Assembly: GCA_021234155.1 (NCBI GenBank)
Contig: JAJEKV010000051.1
Span: forward strand, 7,354,761-7,418,760
From: Isoetes taiwanensis
Taxonomy: Eukaryota; Streptophyta; Lycopodiopsida; Isoetales; Isoetaceae
DNA length: 64,000 bases
Direction of reading: 5' to 3'
The translations under genes were made by a program, and so were the position numbers. Below the pieces are notes generated by a model. It had not been told where the DNA came from, did not search any database, and saw nothing but the letters and a program-made list of their open reading frames with translations. Positions 54,051 to 64,000 of this stretch are shown in pieces (within the stretch, counting starts at the first letter, position 1; every line of letters begins with the position of its first letter).

Positions 54051-54754
54051 TTTTTTAGCGTCCAAGGAGACCGATTGGCCTATGGGACCCAAACAAAAAG
54101 AGAGCAGCAAGCGTATTACTGACAGGATTAAAAAACCCCCGCCCCCAAGGGTTTTCGAGGGAAAAACCTTAGCAGTAATAAGTATGCTGGCACGCTATAC
54201 AATTGTATAGGGCAGTTCAATACCGTCCCGGAGGACACAATGAGTCCGTGCATCCATAACCTCCTGGAGGTATGACCCCAACAAACCCACTGACTCCGTA
54301 TTCAATAACTCATGCAACGGTTGGCCAGGCACTAGTAATCGAACATACCGCTCTCGGATATGGGCAAACGCTGGGCAGATCTAGAGGGCATGACATTCAT
54401 CCTCAATGGCGCCCTGGTGGCAACACTGGCAAAGCCTTTGCTCTCGTGCTTCCCGACCCCAACGTCATGTCTCAGTGCGGAGGCGATGTGCACCCGTGCG
54501 AATGGAAGCTATAAGTCTGCGCTTCTTCATGGGCAACTGGGTGTACAAGTACTGGTGTGGGCCTCTCGTGAGCCTAGGATTGACTTGCTGCTGATAGTGT
54601 GCCAGCTTAACGTGCGTCAGAGCATCTGCATCCCAGAGATTGCGAAGGAAAGTAGTATCTAGGTATAGCTTAAGTGCCTTGTGATCTTTCTTTGTCCTTA
54701 CATGTACGCATCTGTTTGCCTGTACACCCCAGCGTGAGAACCACTGAGCTTGCT
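54051..54754 (-). mobile_element. LINE of the second family, copy 2, 5'-truncated
   Basis: Minus-strand 54754-54250 matches the 3' coding end of the element at 12.5-14.2 kb, including the basic region and remains of the C-terminal finger. Below 54250 is its 3' UTR, which ends 'GGACGCTAAAAAATCT' and the (TCTAT)n tail. It is cut off exactly at 54754 by a short 5' truncation and inserted into a SPAG6-like exon. No target duplication is obvious. Confidence 0.88.
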
Positions 54755-54969
54755 GAAGTTGCAAAGCATACACCCCAATTGGCAGATTTCATTGTTAGTG
54801 CTGGCAGTGTGGCAATACTTGTTGATAATGCTGCAGAAAGCATAGGAGATGCTCGTTTACTTGGTGCGTCCTTACAAGCTTTTCAGTATTATTTCATTCC
54901 TAAGACTGTTATTGCAGAGTCTAGATATAGTCGCCAAGGAAAAACTGATACGTTATTATAAACAGTCAA

Positions 54970-55930
54970 AATTTCCTACTTTCTGCCAATTTGCAACTTT
55001 TGATGCAAATTGCTTAAACCCTAATATTTGGAACCTTGAATTTCATCTTTGTATAGTTATCGCCCGAGAAGAAGATAAAGTCCAGTATTCCTCTTTTACC
55101 TGTGCTGCCAGGGGCACCAAAGGGGGTACGAGAACTTTATGGAAGGGTTTAACTAGTAAGCTGCAATATGCTGGGACAGATGGAAGGTGGCAAGCTGTGC
55201 AATTTGATACAGATGGGATTCAATGGGGAGTGATTAATATTTATGCAACAAATAAGCCTGCGGAAAGAGCCATTCTATGGAAGGAAATCATGGATTGGGT
55301 GATCAGTCAACCGGTGGCCAACTGGGTACTAGGTGGTGACCTCAATATGACGGATGTTTGGGATCAAAAGATTGGCCTGTATAGAAAACTCTTGGGGGAG
55401 GAGCGACTGGCATGGGATTCCCTTCTCAACAATTGTGGCTTCGTTCTCCTCCCACCATCGAATACTCCCTATTCATGGTCTAATAAACAAAAAAGGAATG
55501 GGCCGAGAAGTTTATGCGCTCGCTAGACAGATTTTATGTGGCTAACAAGTCAGCCCCCTTTATGGATCGGTGCTATGTGGAAGGGGACCTTTCTTTTTCC
55601 CAGTCAGATCATATCCCACAAAAACTAGTATTTGAAGATCTTCCTTCTGCCAGGCGAAAAGGAAATGTCCCCTTTAAATTCAATACAGGGCTCCTAGGGA
55701 AGGATCTCTTTTGTATACCATTCAAAGAATATCTGTTAGCTCAGTCAAGGGAAGAGGGTCTTCCTAGTATGAAAGCCTGGATCAAGAAAAATGCCGATAT
55801 GAAGGATTGGATAAAAAAGTGGGGGAAACTACGGGCTATCAAATTCCGGGAGAATAAGGTTGACCTATACAATCAAGTTCGACAAGTTAAACAAGGTTTG
55901 ATTCTAGATCCCTTTAATATTGCCAATTAG
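54970..55930 (+). pseudogene. L1-like ORF2: endonuclease part
   Basis: Apurinic-type endonuclease nicks target DNA to prime reverse transcription. Seen: 'GVINIYATN', 'VLGGDLNMTDVWDQK' (Asp and Asn of the active site), 'NTPYSWSN', and after a one-step frame shift near 55514 'RSLDRFYVAN' and 'SFSQSDHIP' (SDH motif). The first motifs (N and E) are missing because of 5' truncation. It ends at TAG 55928-55930, but the same frame resumes directly after it. Confidence 0.85.
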
Positions 55931-57358
55931 GCACTTGAGGAAGAGCTAGAGGTCAGAATAAAAGCGATAGAAGAGGAAGAGGCTCGAGGGGCCGCTATTA
56001 GATCTAAGACCAAATGGTATGCGGAGGTTGATCATGAAAGCTCTAAATGTTTTTTTAGATTGGCAGGAGCAAGGCTGGCTGAGAATAGTATCACTTCAGT
56101 TACTAATGATCAGAACGTGGTTCTTAAAGAGGAGGCAGAAATTAAATCCTTCTTCAGGGACAGTTATGAGGGGTTGTTCAAAGAAGATCCCCTTCCAAGT
56201 GATTATTACAGTCGATGCTCTGAGTGGCTCCCCTCTTTAAGGCAAGGCCAGATAGTGACTGATGGAGAAAATAAACTTCTACTTCAAGAGCCTCGTGATG
56301 TAGAAATCTACAAGACTCTGTGTTCTTTAGCTTCTGGTAAGTCGCCAGGACCTGATGGGTTCCCTCCAGAGTTCTATGTCGAATTCTGGGATATACTTGG
56401 GCCATTCTTCACCGCTGCAGTCAAGGGAGCATGGGCGGTCAAATACCTTCACCCAGCCCTAGCAACTGGATTTATCTCCTTGATTCCAAAAGTCAATAAG
56501 CCCCAGGTGCTAAATGAATGGAGACCAATAGCACTAACCAATGTGTTGTACAAAGTAATCATGAAGGTCATTGCTAACCGTTTGAAGCCAATCTTAACCC
56601 GTTTGATTGGATGTGAACAGTCAGCTTTCCTCCCAGGCAGGAACATTTTGGACAACTATCTGGCAGCTAGAGAGGGGCTCCATTGGTGCAAGTCTTCTCG
56701 CCAGAATTGTGTAATGCTGAAGCTGGATTTTCGTAGAGCCTATGACTCTCTTAGATGGAGTGGGCTAAAAAATGTGATGGCTCACATGGGTTTTGAAATA
56801 AACTTTATAGAGTTAGTTATGGGTTTGAACAAGATGGCATCAGCATCTGTTCTGGTTAATGGTCAGCCGACTGGTCTCTTTGAGCTCAGAAAGGGGATTA
56901 GGCAGGGGTGTCCCCTTGCTCCTTACCTTTTTATAATCATGGCTTATCTCTTAACTTGTATGGTGAAAAGCTTGATGACGAGGGGTTTGCTGAATGGGTT
57001 ACTTCTTCCAGGTTCCAATCTAAATCTGACTATTATGCAATATGCAGACGATACCTTTCTTTTCTTAAGGTACGATGATGGGAGTTTTCCTGCCTTTCAA
57101 CAGGTTTTAAATTCTTTTTACTCCATATCGGGTATTGGGCTGAATCACGCTAAATGTGATGTAATATGGCCTTTTGAAGAAAACATTGATACAAGGGTCA
57201 GGGCATGGAATTATCATATAGTGGCAGCTACAGAGACGACTAAGCTGTTGGGTATGCCACTTAACCTTGGAGAAAATCTAAAAGGTCTTTGGGCGCCAGG
57301 ATCCGAAAGAAGGTTAACCTCTGGTCTTGTAAGTCCTTGTCCACTATGGGGAGAGTGA
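55931..57358 (+). pseudogene. L1-like ORF2: reverse transcriptase part
   Basis: Continuous with the preceding frame. 'SLASGKSPGPDGFPPEFYVE' (motif 0/1), 'GFISLIPKVNKPQVLNEWRP', 'SAFLPGRNILDN', 'LKLDFRRAYDSLRW' (motif A), 'IRQGCPLAPYLFIIMAYLLT' and 'QYADDTFLF' (motif C, catalytic Asp pair intact) appear in order. The frame ends at 57358 shortly before the SINE insertion. Confidence 0.92.
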
Positions 57359-57423
57359 CAGTAGCCAATGCAATCCTTAATGCGACTCATATTTATTACT
57401 CCTTGGCTATTGTAGTGCAGAAG

Positions 57424-57519
57424 TAGGACCCATCTGGGTGTGTTATAAAGTGTCACATGTCCGATAGGATGCTGCCTTGTGGCGTGACGTTAAAATCTCT
57501 TCTTCTTCTTCTTCTTCTA
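57424..57519 (+). mobile_element. SINE 3' half inserted in the L1-like LINE
   Basis: Matches the body and 3' end of the SINE at 30.6 kb ('tcacatgtcc', 'ggatgctgcc', 'GTGGCGTGACGTTAAAA') and ends in (TTC)n at about 57497-57519. The tRNA-like head is missing (5' truncation). It interrupts the LINE ORF between 'IYYSLAIVV' and 'RKFIREDSRG'-type sequence. Confidence 0.8.
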
Positions 57520-58799
57520 TATATATGACCAGTTATTAGTAATCATTCGCAAATTCATCAGGGAAGATAGCAGGGGTTGCATGGTCAGAAATGTGCCGAA
57601 GTAGGAAGGATGGGGGATTGGGATGTAAAGACCCAATGGTCCAGGGGAAGTTTCTGGCAGCTAAGTTTGTCTGGAGGGCTATCCAAGGGGATACATCCCC
57701 AGCTATTGCCTTTGTGCGTTATTGGCTTCAGCAGGGTAAGATAAAGGGGAAACCTTCTACTCCTAGAGATGAGGTTAGCTCCTACTTTTATAAATTCTCA
57801 ATGGGTCGAGGTACTTCCCCAGTAATGAGGAAGATATTAGAAGCTTGGCAGGATGTGCAGAGTCTCTTTAGTATAGCAGATGCTCATTGGGAGGCAGGGG
57901 GGCTGAGTATATTTTGGAACACTAGGATTTGGGAGAGGGATGCGCTCCCTCTTGCACTTGTACACCCTCGAGTGTTTACTAAATGGCGTGTTGCAGGAAT
58001 TCGTAAGGTTGGGCAGTTGTGGGAAAATGATAGATGGATTACTTGGATAAGATTTAAAGCTCTAGTTCCAGGTGTTGGGGAAGGTGATGGGAAGGTCTTT
58101 AGGAAGATTATGGTGAATGTCAATACAGTCTCTGGCATTGTAGGGGAAGAAGATAGGTGGTTGTGTGGGGATGGGGCAGAATATAAAGTCAAAAAGTTGT
58201 ATGGATTGCTAATGCCACAGTCCCCATTAAAGGCTGCAGACAGGTTGGGATTAGATCAAGCAGAAACCAAGGGTCTATTGACAAGGTCTTGGGTCTCCTT
58301 ATGTTCCAAAAAGATCCAATTCTTTCGCTGGATCAGTCTACAAGAAGGTGTATACACTATGACATGGCTGTTGAACAAGGGTGTTGTTCAACATGATCTC
58401 TGCCCTCTAGGATGTGGAGCGTCAGAGACAATGGATCATCTTTTCTTTTGTCCGATTATAGGAGACTTCTGGAGGTGGGTTTGTCCAATTATTGGGCTAC
58501 AGATGTGTCAGCTATCATGGCCGGCCATTCTAGCCAGTATAGGTGCAGATATTATTCAACTCAATATATCATTGTGGTGCATTTGGAAACACCGATGTGG
58601 TGTAGCTCTTGGAGGACTGACCGCTTCAGTAACAAGGATTCAGAACAGCTTCAACATGGAGGTAGCCCTCATGGCCTTGGCCCACCACAGGAAGTTTGGC
58701 CGCAATTATAACAAGAACTTGGATAGAATTGGCAGTATAAGGGGATTCTATTCATTTTTCAAATGTAACTGGGATCTGGATTTAAGCAGCATGCAGTAA
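57520..58799 (+). pseudogene. L1-like ORF2: C-terminal part
   Basis: From 57591 'RKDGGLGCKDPMVQGKFLAA' (the usual block after RT) to the plant-L1 zf-RVT-like domain: 'KKIQFFRWISLQEGVYTMTW', then 'CPLGCGASETMDHLFFCP'. It ends at TAA 58797-58799. Normal length for this region. Confidence 0.88.
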
Positions 58800-59116
58800 G
58801 GGTTTATGATCTGTCCGACATCTATCAGGATGTTGGATGGAGGATCTTCGTCTTCAGCGGGGTTTTCTCCTAAGTTCTTGTTGCTTGGAATTGGCTGCTA
58901 ACTCCATATAGTATCTAAGCCTGGATGAAGATGGTTTTTCCTATAGTAATCCAGGGGTAGGGAAGATTGGAGTGGTAGTTTTTAGTACAATCCTTGACAC
59001 TTACGAGTTATATCCGCTTTGTGATAATTCTTTCAATCAATCCCATTTGGGGATATCCTATGTAAATTTTTATATATTAATACATACTCTTACCCTCAAA
59101 AAAAAAAATAAAAAAT

Positions 59117-59941
59117 ATTAGATTTTTTGTTAGAGATCACTATGGAATAAGTGCTGAGAAATGTTTCTTGAAATCCATGTTAACCATGGCTCCAAGTGTT
59201 GTTGCGTTGTACTAGAGAGTTGATGTTTCAACAGATTCCAATGTCTTTGCCAAGCCTTTGGAAGACAACAAAAACTACATTTTTTATTTTTGTGGCTAAA
59301 AATTAGCGCTGCTTTTAACGACATTGATATAAGGAACTTTATATTACAAATTACAGAGGCAAAAGAACATTATCAAAGCATGTACTTTTTGTGAAAAGTA
59401 ACTAAACGTGCTTTTGACTAGTTAATAGAACATTATCAAAGCATGTAATTTCTGTAAAAAGTAACCAAACATGCTTTTGACTAGCTAATATTTTTTTTTT
59501 CTGAAACACATTACCCTTGGAGCATAAAATTTTAGCCCTAACAGAGTTAAAGGGGGGAATAAATAATATTTTCAGTACTGAATGCTTCGAAGGTGCTTGA
59601 CTGACGTGAAAATGCTCCTGAGCTTTATGGTTTGACCCATGATGAAGCAACATAAAGTATGACATGTTTTAGCTATCCATGTTAACTTTATTTCTCCTTA
59701 TAAACACTTTATTTTTTTATTTTATAGATTGAAATCTGGCTTTGGTGGACAAATCATCTCGTCTAAAGCTCCTCAATACACAATAGTTGTCTCTCATCAT
59801 GCGATAATTGTGTGGCCAAATAGTGGCTTCTTTTATGGTTCTAGGAATCTCAAATGTCTTCCATGTATTTTTGGAAAGACAATAAACTAGAATTTCGAAA
59901 ATATCAGCATGTTCATCTTTATTTTCTTCTTTAATGAAGTA
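59117..59941. other. No gene recognised
   Basis: An approximately 40-bp direct repeat, 'agaacattatcaaagcatgt', occurs at 59366 and 59427. Otherwise AT-rich. Confidence 0.45.
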
Positions 59942-59970
59942 CTAGTAACGGGTGCCCGACGTTGCCGGGC
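59942..59970 (-). mobile_element. Helitron-type 3' terminus (minus strand)
   Basis: On the minus strand the hairpin 'gcccggcaacgtcgggc' (59970-59954) is followed after 8 nt by CTAG (59945-59942) and a host T. A possible 5' end, TCTCTATACTAC, lies at about 60635, which would make a non-autonomous element of about 690 bp. The base before it is T instead of the expected A, so the 5' call is weak. Confidence 0.6.
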
Positions 59971-61515
59971 ATAACTATGGTTTCATTTTTGAAATTGAAC
60001 TTAAGTCCTTGCTTTTGGAAATGTGTTGCCTCTTGTAGCATTCGAATAATTAGTTGTTTGTTCTATATGTTCTACACCTTCACTTTGAGTTGTGTAGATG
60101 TAAGGGGTGGACAATTGTTTGTTCTATATGTTCTACAAACCTTCACTTTGAGTTGTGTAGATGTAGAAGGTGCATAGATTTGGGGTAGTTTCATTTTGTT
60201 TATATTGATATATCTTGGCATTGGACATTGGACTTGATACTAAATAGGGGCATTAATGTATATTGTGTGTTGGACAATGGACTTGTACTAAAAGAGGGGC
60301 ATTAATGTATGTTGTATATTGACTTGCTCTGGAAGTGGACGTACACAATATGAAAATTCCATATGTGTCAACTTTTTATAACCTTACTAATCTAATTAAA
60401 TGAAAAATCAAAATGAAAATTATGACTAATTGCGAAGGAAAGTAGAGCTATAATTTATCCCTCTTAGTTATTGGATGAATGTACTGAGTGAATATGTATG
60501 ATTATTAAGTTTTGTAAATCTTTCTGATCATTGTTAGGCCTTGGCAATGAAAGCCTTATATTGGAGTTGGTATAGCGGGCTGGGAAGGGGATGGAGCGAT
60601 ATCAATTTAATTTTTGTATTTTAGTAGTATAGAGAATTTTGTGAATTTAAAATTGATGTTAGATTTTGGAGAGAGAAAGGGAGGGGTTGATAAAGAAGCA
60701 TGAAGGTTTCATTTGGCGAGAAGACTTGGAACGGTCATAGGGTAGGGGATAGGATCTAAAAGTAAAGAAAATGCTTGGCTGAGGTCATAGAGAAGGAGAT
60801 GTGGATTGGACATGGAATTTAAGCTTTCTAAAATAATAATTACAAATATAGTTCTTCAAGAATGTTGCACATATGTACTGCACGTACTGCAGAATAAGGT
60901 TGATCTATGATGATGCAAAAAAACTTGTAGTATAAGTTCTTTTGCATGTACTATATTCTATAGAGACGCTCCATCTTTGCAATTTCGAGTGGACATAAAG
61001 AACTTGTTACTGTTACCTGCTATTGATCAATGCTTGCTAAAGAAGACTTACTTTTGCAGTGGAGCCTCTAAACTATGTGATAATCGGGGACTCAATTTCA
61101 TGAGCTCTTTGAATCTTATAGTTGCAACATTTGAAAAGACATGACAGTAGCTTGTCATTGATATTAATGATGTATGATAAGTTTGTATCGATAAGGTACA
61201 CACTGTCCTTATTAAAACCAAAATGGCACACCTTTGCCAAGAACTGTTTGTTTCCAAAACTTAGGAGACAACTGATGAACAGCTTGCATCATTTGATGTT
61301 CCCGGTCTGCTTGCAAGGTAAGACACACATTTGTGAAGGGTGCCACGCATCCAGTCAATTTGACATTGCCCAATAGCTTCTGAAACTGTAAACTGCAAGC
61401 ATGTCGAAGTTCAGGAGAAAAAGAACTGAAAATATAAAGATGTAAGAAAAATAAGATATTGTAGCTTATCAAGTTAAGTGAATGGAACTAAAATAATGTT
61501 CAAATATAAACCAAC
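59971..61515. other. No gene recognised; possible Helitron body at left
   Basis: Direct repeats of 'tttgttctatatgttctaca' with 'ccttcactttgagttgtgta' at 60057-60100 and 60117-60165, and of 'ggggcattaatgtat' at 60248 and 60297. Any third Nudix exon should lie around 61200-61400, but none could be confirmed. Confidence 0.4.
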
Positions 61516-61905
61516 CCATTGCCGTTTACGGGTGCTTTGTTCAGGCCAAGAATCAAGTTGCTCTGTCACCGCAAGGGCAAACATATGAGCTCGACACAAA
61601 CCTTCAGGACTGAGATCACTTTGTTGCCGTTTGTTCTTGAAGTCCCACGATCCCAAATTCTCCTGCATGGTTATGCTGCTGAGTTAAACCACATACATGC
61701 AGGCCTCACATCATGCAATAATGCACTGTGACATCTAAATCTTTCAACATGGAGCCTTGTTATCATGTTTAAAGATATACTTTAAGAAGACAAACCTTGA
61801 GAAAACCACGAACGCCTGCTTCTTCAAGGCCCTCGCGGCAAGCTGCTTCAACTGTTTCATCTGTCTCCTAGCCGGGTGTTTTTTTGCTGGTGGTGTACAA
61901 AAAAA
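61516..61905 (-). pseudogene. Nudix hydrolase fragment, two exons
   Basis: Nudix enzymes cleave nucleoside diphosphates linked to other groups; this type resembles the plant NUDT4/12/13/17/18/21 group. The exon at about 61905-61796 encodes most of the Nudix box, 'ETDETVEAACREGLEEAGVR', with GT donor at 61795. One residue of the usual spacing is missing, and a TAG (61870-61868) replaces the expected Trp before the box. The exon at 61662-61516, after AG at 61664-61663, encodes 'ENLGSWDFKNKRQQ', 'SPEGLCRAHMFALAVTEQLD' and 'SWPEQSTRKRQW', the next conserved block of the family, with GT donor at 61515. The first exon of the gene would lie to the right, where the large inverted repeat now is. Confidence 0.7.
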
Positions 61906-62003
61906 CGAAATTCAAGCACTAAATCAGCACCTTCATAGATAACATGTATGATCGGGGCTTCACATGACTAATATGCTCATTCTCGAGCTGCGACTCGCAG
62001 CAG

Positions 62004-63925
62004 TGTTTCAGGTTATGTTCTATGCTCTCATGCAGAGGAGGGGCTTCCTCTTGCATGGGTTGACCTTTCGTGGCATTTCCTATCATTCTTGTTTCTCTTC
62101 GACCTGACCTTTCCTGGCGTATCCCTTCCTGGCGTTTCTTATCGTTCTCGGTTCTCTTCTACCTTGGCCTGCGTTGACCTTTCCTGGCGCATCCCTTCTG
62201 GCGTTTCCTATCTTTCGTATCTCTTCCTATCCTTTCGTCTAGCTTCTACCTCGGCATTCCTCCACTATGGGGCAATTCTTGAGCCTTCATCACCGGATCG
62301 GCCGGGAAGTTCTCTTCTTTCGAGGCGTTTGTTTGTGTCATGCAGTGTGGCTTTCGAGAATGCAGATCGATCCAAGCCGGATCGCGATTCTCGAGCAGGG
62401 CGAGCATGCAAGAGTTGCATCGTTGCTGCATGCATTGCATGCATTTCGGACCTCTCATCCGGTTAGGGGATCGCTATTTCTTCTGCATTAGCCTTGACTT
62501 CTCATCGGGCTTTCTCTTAAGCCCGGTGATGTTTCCGAGGTTATGTTCTATGCTCTCCCTCCCTCCCTCCCTTAAGTATTTTGTTTATATATGTTGTTCG
62601 CGTGCGCGGCGCTTTAATCGACCCCTCGCTTTTTCGAGGTTTTTGTTCTTCTCTATTGTGTTTTGTGGTCTTATGCGGAGTGCAGGCGTTGCGGCGTTGG
62701 TTTCTTTTTGGGCGTGGGTTTTGGGAAGTTTAGCGCGGCGTTGTCTAAATTACTTGCCTAGGAGCTTATCGCTAGAGGTTTTCCTCGAAAACCGAAAGGC
62801 CGAGGTTTTTAATCCGCGATAAGCCCTAAGCGGTACACTAACCAAACATCTATGATATATTTTTGTATTTTGGGGTCAGGTGTTATGGTGGATATTCCCT
62901 GTATTTTTGTTTTGGGTAGCTTGCGATATCTGCTACCCACTCTCTCTCATTGTAATTACAGCTGTTTGCGGGATGAATAGAAAAGCCCCATCCATAAAGC
63001 GGTGTAATTAATTACAATAGAGAATGGTAGCCGCAATATCGCAAATACCCAAAACAAAAAAACAAAAATATCCGGGCCATAACACCTGACCCCAAAATAC
63101 AAAAATATATCATAAATGTTTAATAATGTCCTGGGGCTTATCGCCGGGATTAAAAACCCACGCCTTCGGTTTTCGAGGAAAACCCTAGCGATAAGCTCCT
63201 AGGGGGTTTAGACAACGCCACGCTAAACTTCCCAAAACCCACGCCCAAAAGAAACCAACGCGCAACGTACCAGACCAAGATAAGACCACAAAACACAATA
63301 GAGAAGAACAAAACCCTCGAAAAAGCGAGGGTTGATTAAGCGCCGGTACACGCGAACAACATATATAAACAAAATACTTAAGGGAGGGAGGGAGGGAGAG
63401 CATAGAACATAACCTCAAACATCACTACAAGAGAAAGAGAAAGCGATGAGAAGTCAAGGCGTAATGCAGGAAGAAATAGCGATCCCTAACCGGATGAGAG
63501 GCCCGAAATGCATGCAATGCATGCAGCAACGATGTAACTCTGCATGCTCGTCTGCTCGAGAATCGCGATCCGTCGGACGATCTGATTCTCGAGCCGCGAC
63601 TGATGACACAACAACGCCCGAAAGAAGAGAACTTCCCGCCGATCCGGAGATGAAGGCTCAAGAATTGCCCCATAGTGGAGGAATGCCGAGGTAGAAGCGA
63701 GACGAAGAAGGATAGGGAAGAGATACGAGAAAGATAGGAAACGCCAGAAGGGATGCGCCAGAAAGGTCAACGCAGCCAAGGTAGAAGAGAACCGAGAACG
63801 ATAAGAAACGCGTGAAGGGATACGCCAGAAAGGTCAGTCGAAGAGAAACAAGAATGATAGGAAATGCCACGAAAGGTCAACCCATGCAAGAGGAAGCCCT
63901 CTCGCATGAGAGCATAGAACATAAC
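62004..63925. repeat. Large inverted repeat, arms about 950 bp
   Basis: Sequence from about 62004 to 62957 reappears reversed and complemented from about 63003 to 63925, with roughly 90 percent identity by eye, around a short unpaired centre near 62970. Within each arm a tandem unit of about 510-530 bp begins 'ggttatgttctatgctctc' (62013, 62542; reversed at 63411 and 63925). Open frames inside are mirrored on the two strands and have no domains. It looks like a foldback element or a head-to-head pair of one repeat; it continues at the window edge. Confidence 0.85.
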
Positions 63926-64000
63926 CTCAAACAACGGGCTTAAGAGAAAGCGCCGATGAGAAGTCAAGGCGAATGCGTGAAGAAATAGCGATCCCCTAAC
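63926..64000. repeat. Further unit of the terminal repeat
   Basis: Repeats the segment at 63419-63496 ('gatgagaagtcaaggcg', 'gaagaaatagcgatcc'), so the tandem array extends past the right edge of the window. No counterpart is present left of 62004. Confidence 0.75.

Larger units (their letters stand above)
53190..54863 (+). pseudogene. SPAG6/PF16-like armadillo-repeat gene, disrupted
   Basis: PF16/SPAG6 is an armadillo protein of the flagellar central pair. Three pieces match its repeat pattern. 53190-53340: 'QEPELSIRRAAIGALVD', then TGA (53244-53246), then 'SKYAPEHAQSIVDAGSVYYL', with GT donor at 53341. 53858-53950: AG acceptor, 'VLVAAGVFQENFICLKDADC' and 'QVRKQAAIVI'. 54755-54863: 'EVAKHTPQLADFIVSAGSVA' and 'DNAAESIGDARLL', with GT donor at 54864. 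The second and third pieces were one exon, now split by about 800 bp of LINE (53948-54754). The stop and insertion make the gene dead here. Presence of this family points to a plant with swimming sperm. Other exons are not visible, so this may be one fragment of a larger locus or a second copy. Confidence 0.7.
54970..59116 (+). mobile_element. L1-like LINE, 5'-truncated, with poly(A) tail
   Basis: ORF2 runs from within the endonuclease to the C-terminus (see three parts below) and ends at 58799. A 3' UTR and an A-rich tail follow at 59098-59116 ('aaaaaaaaaataaaaaa'). The start of the endonuclease ('WNVRGL'-type) is missing. It is broken by two frameshifts, a TAG at 55928-55930 and a SINE insertion at about 57424-57519. 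It lies in what looks like an intron of the SPAG6-like pseudogene. Confidence 0.9.

Noticed and set aside
62089-63967. Overlapping open frames of 60-160 codons in the terminal inverted repeat
   Set aside because: They are mirrored in both arms on opposite strands, mutually overlapping, and have no domain. Open by chance in repeat DNA.

Overview
This is plant nuclear DNA, gene-poor and dense in transposable elements. A vascular plant with swimming sperm, such as a fern, fits best. The evidence is: (i) a long intronless PLS-class PPR gene; (ii) plant-type Ty3/gypsy, L1-like LINE, tRNA-derived SINE, PIF/Harbinger and Helitron-like sequences; (iii) intron-split remnants of plant gene families (OPT and ABCG transporters, Nudix, ATG16); and (iv) exons resembling SPAG6/PF16, an axonemal central-pair protein that flowering plants lack. 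The species is inferred, not shown.

Layout. 0-6 kb: a decayed transposase-like gene with short motifs of the type VIDFAENY / SDGCSSQFK / HGKG..DGQG, then reverse-strand fragments and a possible LTR. 6.2-8.3 kb: a LINE remnant. 12.5-14.2 kb: a LINE of a second family, reverse strand. 21.1-24.2 kb: a 1010-codon PPR gene, the best candidate for a working host gene. 25.26-28.40 kb: a PIF/Harbinger element complete from TIR to TIR, with TAA target duplication and an intact transposase frame. 30.6 kb: a tRNA-derived SINE. 31.8-32.4 kb: an ATG16-like WD40 fragment. 33.80-43.77 kb: a Ty3/gypsy chromovirus-type retrotransposon on the reverse strand, with 190-bp LTRs, PBS and PPT.

The main discovery is inside that retrotransposon. 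Between the 5' LTR and gag lie about 3.5 kb of extra sense-strand reading frames, and the first ends in an almost complete histone H3 fold (41664-41951). Two further frames of unknown function follow before gag-protease-RT-RNase H-integrase-chromodomain. The element is broken by four in-frame TAG codons, one TAA and one frameshift, so this copy is dead, but its LTRs are nearly identical and the damage looks recent.

44-64 kb: three pre-miRNA-sized foldbacks (44.1, 45.2, 46.5 kb), decayed OPT (47.3-48.0 kb) and ABCG (48.8 kb) fragments, and a SPAG6/PF16-like pseudogene (53.2-54.9 kb) with one exon split by a 5'-truncated LINE. A 5'-truncated L1-like LINE (about 55-59.1 kb) follows and is itself interrupted by a SINE. 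The window ends with a Helitron-like end, two Nudix exons and an inverted repeat with arms of about 950 bp. The SINE and the second LINE family share their 3' ends (GACG[C/T]TAAAA plus a short-unit tail), which suggests that this LINE family mobilised the SINE.
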